A stretch of 64,000 bases of DNA, taken from contig CM036622.1 of NCBI GenBank assembly GCA_020746105.1, positions 18,639,487 to 18,703,486 of the forward strand, written 5' to 3'. A program made the translations under genes and the position numbers. The stretch comes from Trogon surrucura. Its lineage: Eukaryota; Chordata; Aves; Trogoniformes; Trogonidae. Positions within the stretch are counted from its first letter, which is position 1, and each line of letters opens with the position of its first letter. Shown here piece by piece: positions 56,901 to 64,000 of this stretch. Under the pieces are notes generated by a model, which was not told the DNA's origin, did not search any database, and was given only the letters and a program-made list of their open reading frames with translations.

Positions 56901-59900
56901 GTGTGAAAAGCACCTTGGGGTGTCTGATCTTTGAAATGGTTGTGGTCTTAATTTTATGCCTATATTCCAAAGACAACATTGTTTAAAACAAAACAAAACA
57001 AAAACTGCATGCACACCCCTGCCCACTCACATCACGTTGAGCAGTGATTGAACACTGACTCAGATCTTTTACTGAGACAGCCATGCTGTTTCCTGCAGCA
57101 GGAAAGAATCTCGGGAAATAGGAACCCTACAATTTCAGGCATAAACTAGTGGCCTTGGGTCCGCTTTGTGTTTTCACAGAAGGTTCAATTAGCATTAATC
57201 AGCACTAGAGACACAGTACATAAGGGACAGTTCAACAGAGAATGCTAGTTTAACATTTAAGCATCTTTGTTGGTTTTGATTGAGGGTTTTTTTTTGTGGG
57301 CTGTTGTGGCTTTTTTTAGGAGGGAAAACTACAAGCTGTTCCCAAAGGAAAGGAGAAGGATGATAGTGCTTACAGATCAACCTGAACATGAGCATCTGCA
57401 AAACAGTCACTGAGCTGCACAAGGAGGATGTGAGGCTAGGGGATTCAGGTGAGCGTGGCCTGTACTCATCCTGGAGCACTTCCTTTTTCCATGGTTTAAA
57501 CATACATATAGTCTTTGGGGGTCAGACAGCAACCTAGCAGACCTCTGTGCTTCTCTCTTGGCCTTGGGATTGTCATAAAACTGCACAGGGATACAGTAGC
57601 CCACTGAAAGGGTGAGGTATGCTTTCCTATCTCACACATGCTATCTGGCTACGTGCTTTTCTAGGAGCCCAGAAGGTTTGTTTGGGTGCTATAATTTCTA
57701 AAAAAAAAAAAAAAGGTTGCCGTTTGAAATAGGAGAGCTGATACTATTTATTCCCTTCAGCAGCTGCATCCTCAAAAGTCACCTTCTTGAAAAAATCTTT
57801 GTGAGGAGTACTCTCAAATGAGCATTTAATCCTGAGGGAGTTCAGGCAGGTGCCTGAGCTCTAGTTCAAGGCTATAAACCCCAAAGAGATGAAAGATTTC
57901 ATATAGGTCTTTGGTTTAGTGTTTTCTAATATCTCACTAGGATGTTTCTCTTGCATCTTGATGACATTAGGTTATCATTCTGACTGCTGGTCATTTATAA
58001 GGGTCTCAGTACTCAAGCATGAGCTTGGTATATATTTTGAAGGGGCAGGCACTGAGGCGTGTGATGCTGCAGATTTTTTTTACTTACATGCTACTATGTT
58101 CCTTACTTGATGTACCATAGGTCACGATATGTATGTCTGGAGTAGTTAAGTAGATGGCACTTGTGCCCAATGATTTCATGTGTGATTTTCAGAATGTGTG
58201 ACTTAAATCCTTTCAGTATCTTAGCCTGTCATATGTTGTCTTGGATATCCTGCTGTTTATCATGCCTGACTCCCATTTCAAATTTTTCAATCTGGATTGC
58301 AAGCTGTTTTAGACAGAGACCATCTTTTCTGTGTTTGTCTTATGCTTGATACACAGCAAAGTTCTGTCCGCAAATCGTAATTAGTAGTAGTGCTAATTCT
58401 CAACAGGCAGATGCTGAGCCCACAAAAGTTCCTGTTGTTCAGGCCATCTACCTTTAAAATTTTCTTTAACAGGAACTGAAAGCTCTCTGCTTTTTGGAGC
58501 AACAAATTCACTTTCTATGTTATGTTAAAATGTTAAAAATTTCAATGCTAAAAATTATGGATTGGCTGAGAAATATCTGGAATTCCTTATTGCCAAGAGT
58601 TTTATTAAGTCACTGGTCCCTGTTCTGGTTAGTATATGCAAATGCAGCCCAGCACACCGCAGTTACAGTGCCTCTCCTTGATTGCTTGTCATTTCATGTG
58701 GCAAGTCAGTCTGGCTAAGGCACTTTCTCTGCAGTCATATCTTTAAAGAGCTGGTGATGCATCACCAGTGATAACCTCAACACCATTCCAGGGAAAAGCT
58801 GTCAAGATTTTGTTTTCACCTTCTTCTGACTAACTACAACTTCAGGGCATTTTACAGAACTTACACGTTTATTTGCCTGATTAGCATCAGGGTTTGCAGT
58901 GATGAATAAATGAGTCACTCACTAGTGCAAGCATTTAATAAGCTTTTCCTGGGTCTGCCTTAATGTGAGTCAGGAAAGTAAGAGTGCAGCGCACCCTGCA
59001 AGTGAGTCACCTTCTCTGAGAAATTATCATCTCGTTCTTTCAGTAAAGGATGAGTTTTGATTTGTATTTGCGAAATGAGTGTCTGCAGTACATATTCTGC
59101 GGAATTTGTGAGGTGGTTAAACTGAAATTTTGCTACTTTTTTTCTGGTCATCTTGCTTTGTTTTAGCCTATTTTACAAAACAAAAAAAAAAACAAAACCC
59201 ATAAGACTGCTATCCAAATTTGAGTAGTTTAAATGTTCTCCTGTACCGTCTTCATGGTAAAGATATTAACTCTTCAGTTTTTCTTATTCTCCAGTAACTT
59301 CTAGACTTACCATCTTGCTGCAGCTTTGCTTTATTTTCCAACTGTCTTCCAAATACCTCTGTGAAAGTGTGCTGGGGGATTAATTCTTGATGCTTCTCAG
59401 ATACTATAATTTTGTCCAGAATACTCCAATTTCTTCAGGCTAATGAATCTGTTTTCCTTTGGTCTCTCAATTCTTTCTCTAATTTCTACTGTGTATGATG
59501 TGAAAAGATGGTTTTCTCTGAGTAGAATTTAATGCACAGACTTGAGACAAAATATGAGTGTAAATCTTGCTGGTAGAACTTCTAGTCGTTTTAATCCAAA
59601 TTTTGTTTAGGTAAGGAACAATAAACTAAAACTCAACATTGTGCCTAGCATGCACCAGTGGGATATAAACTGACCTGTCAGGTAAGGTTTTGACATAGTC
59701 TTGATTGTTTTGCCTTACATTTATAAATAATGCAGTGAGTGCCACTTATGGCAAAAATTGAATAGTTGCACAGAAAAAAAAAGTGTAGTATAGTGAAAAC
59801 ACACTGGAAAAGTAGCAAAAATAATGAAAGAAAGATTATGAGGCTCTTGAGATGCAAGCTGGACAGGTACTCAAAATCAGAAAAGTCATGCATCATTTAT

Positions 59901-61118
59901 GTAAATTGTAGTGGCTATAAAAATTTGCTCGTCAAAGAGTGTCTTAGTAGAAAATTATTTGTCATTATCTGTGTATATTTTCTGAAGCCAGTATAAAGCA
60001 GTTACAAGAATGTCTTAGGAGCGAGATTGTTTTGATAGCAATTAAGAAATAGAGGTCTCAGTTAAACAGAATAGGAAAAAAAACCCCACTCCTTTAGTAA
60101 TACAAGCAGATAAAATGGTAGCTTCTAGTTTTATTGCTGAAAAATCAAGTGTTCTTGCAGATAAGCTGACACAAATTTACTTCAGGAACCTTAGTTTCCA
60201 GTTTTGATTTCTTAAAAGAAAAACCTTAAGTTTAATAGCAATTAGTATAAAATGTTAATGGAAGAAGGCAAGTGTGTTAGGAAATGAACAGCTTGCTCAA
60301 GTGGAAAGTAATCTTTGAGTTACTGAGCAAATGAAAGATGTGTTATGTGTTCTGTGCAACCAGGCTTATCCTGTAGTTTGTTTGCCTTTTTTTACCTAGA
60401 CTGAATCTTAATAAAGTTAGATATGAAACTTACCATAAAATAATAAACTTGGAATTGGAGCCTGTAATATTTTTAGCAATGCCTTACTTTTTTTCTTTCT
60501 GTTAGTATTTCCCAGACTCTCCTCCGCTTACATCGTCATTAGTCACTACTGCAAGAAAAAGAATGGCAACTTGCATTTTGTGAATTTAGGGTTCCACACA
60601 CTTTCCTGCACAACTCACTTTTTTTTCACTTCGGAATCATCACATAACTTCAGCCCAAGTGAATCTGCCATTTCTATATTTAGTTAATATTGGTTTTACT
60701 GAGTTGTGGGTGGAATGAATGGTATCAAAAAGTTTAGCTTATGGTGATTGGAGGCATTTTCATCATATTTTCTTGTTGTTGTGACACTCTTTTCTGTTTA
60801 TTTTTTTGCTTTGCTTGCAGCAAGTGTGCAGAGTCCTAAACTTCTAGTTATTTGTGAATTAAATGGTTGTTCCACTTTTAGCATGTTTAAGAAACACGTA
60901 AAAACTTTAAAAAAGTTTTAATTATGTTTCAGAATTTGTATGCTTGGACATAAATCAAAGACAGATTGAGGAAAGGACTGCTCTATAGTTTCAGTTAACC
61001 TTTCTTAGTATGTAGATTTTTCCTCACAGCTTTGTATTAAGTGAGGGCCAGAGTACATTGTAAACTGTAAAAGTACAAGAGCAATTTCTCCCATGCCACG
61101 CAACAGTGAATTTCTTAC
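50951..61118. other. Unique AT-rich non-coding DNA
   Basis: Ten kilobases without a recognisable gene. They contain a 20-base T run (52032-52051), an (AAAAC)n tract near 56985-57005, a 14-base A run near 57700, and a possible SINE relic at 56115-56190 listed separately. Open frames of 80-120 codons at 53796-54149 and 54962-55225 (both minus) have no splice sites or motifs that I can support. Confidence 0.6.
56115..56190 (+). repeat. Possible tRNA-derived SINE head
   Basis: CTCAGTGGCTAGAACACTGA resembles a polymerase III A box (TGGC..AG...GG type). It is followed 30 bases on by CAGTCGATTCTTCTCT, which resembles a B box with following bases. The spacing fits the head of an old tRNA-derived SINE, and the wording TCAGTGGCTAGA-CACTG matches SINE relics that I recall from reptiles and birds. 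The rest is too decayed to classify. Confidence 0.35.
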
Positions 61119-61236
61119 CCAAGTATTCTTCATGGGGGCATAGTTCAGAACAGCTAACAGAGTAGCCAGTCCTAAACAGATGGCAACGCTACGCTGAATT
61201 ATCTCCTGAGGCAGCATCACTTCCCCACGCAGCATC
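61119..61236 (-). CDS. Candidate internal coding exon of an unidentified membrane protein
   Basis: On the minus strand the segment follows TGATTTGCCTTAG and is followed by TGG|GTAAGA, a near-consensus donor. Its length is 118 bp: one base completes a split codon, then 39 codons run to the donor. Only this frame is open; the other two minus frames and all three plus frames carry stops. The peptide starts MLRGEVMLPQEIIQR and contains the hydrophobic stretch SVAICLGLATLLAVLNYAP, long enough to cross a membrane, then MKNTW. CpG sites fall inside codons (CGT, AGC GTT). I could not match it to a named family. Splice signals and exclusivity of frame make it the best host-exon candidate in the window. 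Flanking exons of the same gene were not securely found; the candidate at 63500-63627 does not join it in phase. Confidence 0.5.
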
Positions 61237-64000
61237 CTAAGGCAAATCAGTGCACCAGAGTTTATGCTTTGATGTAGCAGTGTAAGGAGGATTGAGCAGA
61301 GTGTGGTAGCTTTAGTAGCTCAAACTAAAACAATGCTGTCCATGAATCAGTACTGATAGAAGCACTATTATTCTGGTAATGCGTTGGAGAAACAACAGAT
61401 TAATCACCGCTCACCAAGAGGCCAGCTGCTTGGCTGGGACAGATCTTTTCCATCAGCATTCCTGTTGGTGATTTGGACTTAAAAAATTCTTTTGACCAGC
61501 TCTACTTATCAGGAAGCAAGGTGAAGAAAAGGAAATGTGTACAAGATGGATATGATCTGTATGAATAACATCCTAATCGAGTTTTTTTCCATGTTATGTA
61601 CATTGAGACAGTAAATACGGGTTCAGAAGTGGAGGGGAAAAAAGAACACGAACGTGTCAACAGAACATATTGATTATTTTTCCTTTTTCTCCAAAACATG
61701 GTTATTGAAAACTGAAAAATTTCAGCTAGTTCTGCCTAAGTGGCAGGTGGCCAAAGAAGAACATGGTGAGGAACCGCAGAGAGAGCAGAGTCTCAAGAGG
61801 ACAGAAAGGAAAGAACCTTCTCTTAGGCAACAATAGAAGTGACTTGTTCATCAGCAGGAAAGTAGAGAGGACAAGTGGCTTTTAGTCATGCAAATAGTCG
61901 GGTAGGAAGGCTCTACTGCAAGGCAGATCTGAGAGCGAGCCCCCTTTAAAGGAGTGTCTGTCAGTGCTCTTTTAAGAACTCTTTCATTATTAGAAAGGGT
62001 CCAGACTGTAGCTTCAAAGGGCATTCTTCCTGACACAGGAAAAAGAGGTTTATTTTCAAATCAAATCAAAACACACTTTGTAGTAAAAGAAAACACAATT
62101 TGCTTATTTACTAAGAAGGAACACACAAAATCTATTTAGTTTCAAAATGGAGATAGCCTCTTGACTACACCGTTACTGCCTACCAGTTGCTGTCTTAATT
62201 GCTGCTACCAGTTAGCTTAATTGGAAAATCAGCTGTTGATTTACACAGTTAATATTCAAAATAAATTTGCATACATAAACACACAGCCTTGATTGATATT
62301 TTAAAAAAAAAAAAAAAAAGTTGTCAGAAAAATACCTATCCCCTTTGTCTGGTGGGCTTGATTAACTCTCCAGAAAGAAAATTACCTTCTGCAAAAAAGA
62401 AGTGGGCTTGGACTAACACATTAGAGAAAATTACTTCAGACAGTAGCCCCAACAAACACAGGAAGAACTTATATTTTCATAATTCACCTAAACTGCCTTC
62501 TCACTGAATACCTTCTGCTGTTTTCAGCCTTGGCTTCTGCTTTGCCTCCACAGCCCTCATCTGCTTCCTCCACTTGGTCATGAATTTACTGCTGCTCAGA
62601 TGAAGACACCCACCCAGCTGAGAAATCTTACCATGAAAAGTTCAGTAATGTTTCCTTCTAGATGTTGCTTTTCACCATAATTTTTCTTTCAAATCAGGCT
62701 TGGCTTTAATAAATGGCTTTAACTTCTTACCAGTGATTTCTAAATTGTAAGAGTATTACTGCAGGCTTGGAGGACGCTGGACAGGACCTTGTTCAGTGCT
62801 GCTAAATTACAAATACAGAGTATCAATCCTATGCCCATGTGTTTAAATAGTGTGTGAATATCTGAAGTAGTTAAAACCGAAGTGCTGGGTTGGGGACACA
62901 AGATGTGCTTCAGGACTTTCATGTGTGTAGGGGTTTGGGTGGTTGTTCGGAAGACTGAAGTCTGGGTCAGAGAGGCTCAATCAGGGGATTGTCATACAGA
63001 TATAATAAGGGACAGTGTTGTCTGCTGTACTCCTGATGCTGAAAGAGCAAACTTTTTGCTAAATTTGTTTGGGTTGTATGAATGTGGTAGTAACATCGGG
63101 GAAGTTAGGCAATTGCTGACTGGTTTGAAGTGTGTGTTGAAAGGAAAACACTGGCCTCAGAAGCTTAGATCTCTGCTTTGCTTTAATCACACACAATTAT
63201 ATCACTTTTATGGAAGGTTTGATTGTAGGTCTAAAAACACTAGATTACTACATAAGAAAACTGGATTACACATTTCCGCAGTAGGAATCTTGCTGCCGAG
63301 ACCCGTATTTGCTCAAGTCCATCATTATTCAATTGAAGAACTTGATGCTCCTGAAGAGAGATGAATTACTGCTTCAAAAAGCTGTGCTGGCAATGAAGAA
63401 AATACCACTGATACTGCTGTCTAATTATTTTCAAGTCAATGGTAGGGCTATGTTATTACTGCAGAGACTGAAATGCAGTGTTGAAGATGTTGCTTTTACT
63501 GATGAGAATTCTGGCAGAGAACTGGCTTGCTGGCAGACAAACTTCTGCTGCTGCTGAAGTGAAATTGGTAGTGCTGAAAGATTGTTTTTGAGACCTTCAA
63601 GCAGGATAGAAAGCCTTTTAGGAGTTTCTGTAAGGTAAACTTGAAAAATAAAATCACAATAGAAAAACCTGCTCCAATAAAGAAAACAGTAAAACATTCC
63701 TATTAAAGCCCACTCTTGCAGGCTTTTTTTGAAAGGCTGAGACCCTTGAACATCAGTGGAAGTTGTGTATGTTTTCAGGGTTTATTCTTCAACCTTAAAT
63801 TTTGAGCTTGATTTACTTTCAGGAATGTTCATTTTATAAGAGGCCTGCAATATAACATTTTATCTTATGTGTTCTGAGCAGCGAGGACAAGAAAAGGAAA
63901 ACGAGAATACCGGGAAAATAATATTGCGGGAAATGTTTTAAGGGGGAGTTTGACAAGGGAGAAATAGGATGGAGAACAAAAAAAAAAAGACAATATGGAT
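61237..64000. other. Unique AT-rich DNA with a weak exon candidate
   Basis: Contains a 17-base A run (62303-62319), a 160-codon + strand open frame (62882-63364; GTG at the upstream end, first ATG at 62903) without a motif that I recognise, and the exon-like segment at 63500-63627 on the minus strand. If 61119-61236 is a true exon, this region is probably an upstream intron of that gene. Confidence 0.5.
63500..63627 (-). CDS. Weak candidate internal coding exon, Gln/Leu/Ser-rich
   Basis: On the minus strand a long pyrimidine-rich tract (GATTTTATTTTTCAAG then TTTACCTTACAG) forms a strong acceptor. It is followed by 128 open bases to TCATCA|GTAAAA, a moderate donor. The peptide includes TPKRLSILLEGLKNNLSAL, then SLQQQQKFVCQQASSLPEFS. 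The exon would begin with two bases of a split codon and end in phase 0, so it cannot be spliced directly to the candidate at 61119-61236 without an exon between them. The plus strand is also open in part, which weakens the coding argument. Confidence 0.25.

Noticed and set aside
62740-62922. Minus-strand frame after ACTTCAG with a hydrophobic stretch (MGIGLILCICNLAALNKV) as an exon
   Set aside because: The acceptor is weak, no convincing donor follows, and the frame runs straight into a stop. There is too little to call.

Overview
The window is nuclear DNA from a bird. The evidence is the repeat content: several CR1 LINE 3' ends carrying the avian-type tail (ATTCTGTG or ATTCTATG units after GGTTGGACTAGATGATC), a nearly full CR1 coding region, and two solo LTRs whose termini resemble avian endogenous-retrovirus LTR families. 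The two LTRs and the lack of a chicken-like repeat profile hint at a neoavian bird, but the species cannot be fixed from this sequence. Most of the window is AT-rich, CpG-poor intronic or intergenic DNA. There is no operon-like structure, tRNA, rRNA, CRISPR array or complete host gene that I can recognise.

Layout. 1-7.6 kb: unique DNA with one possible SINE relic. 7.6-9.0 kb: a cluster of four CR1 3' ends. 9.0-20.7 kb: unique DNA with a 26-bp tandem duplication (14.5 kb) and a perfect hairpin (16.3 kb). 20.7-24.3 kb: a long CR1 LINE on the + strand with the end of ORF1 (an SGNH-type esterase, broken) and a completely open ORF2 (961 residues, AP endonuclease plus reverse transcriptase). 24.3-28.1 kb: unique. 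28.07-28.52 kb: a 448-bp solo LTR on the minus strand with a perfect 5-bp target duplication. 32.98-34.87 kb: a 5'-truncated, frame-broken CR1 on the minus strand. 35.4 kb: a short CR1 end. 35.5-43.5 kb: unique, with a weak exon candidate at 38.6 kb. 43.52-44.70 kb: a 1,183-bp solo LTR, also with a 5-bp target duplication. 44.7-64 kb: mostly unique, with a CR1 end at 50.9 kb, possible SINE relics, a CpG cluster near 47.9 kb and the best host-exon candidate at 61.1 kb (minus strand).

The most informative object is the CR1 at 20.7-24.3 kb. Its ORF2 has no stop or frameshift and keeps the visible endonuclease and RT motifs. Its ORF1 fragment has an in-frame TGA where related elements appear to have CGA, and an apparent one-base expansion of an A run. 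That expansion shifts translation past the old ORF1 stop and joins the esterase fragment to ORF2 in one 1,083-codon frame. If the shift is undone, the ORF1 stop and the ORF2 ATG lie two bases apart, an arrangement compatible with termination-reinitiation.

The host-gene signal is thin. A 118-bp segment at 61119-61236 (minus) has an acceptor, a strong donor, one open frame and a hydrophobic helix, so it is probably an internal exon of a membrane protein that I could not name. Weaker exon candidates lie at 20.5, 38.6 and 63.5 kb. No clearly new multi-gene system is present.
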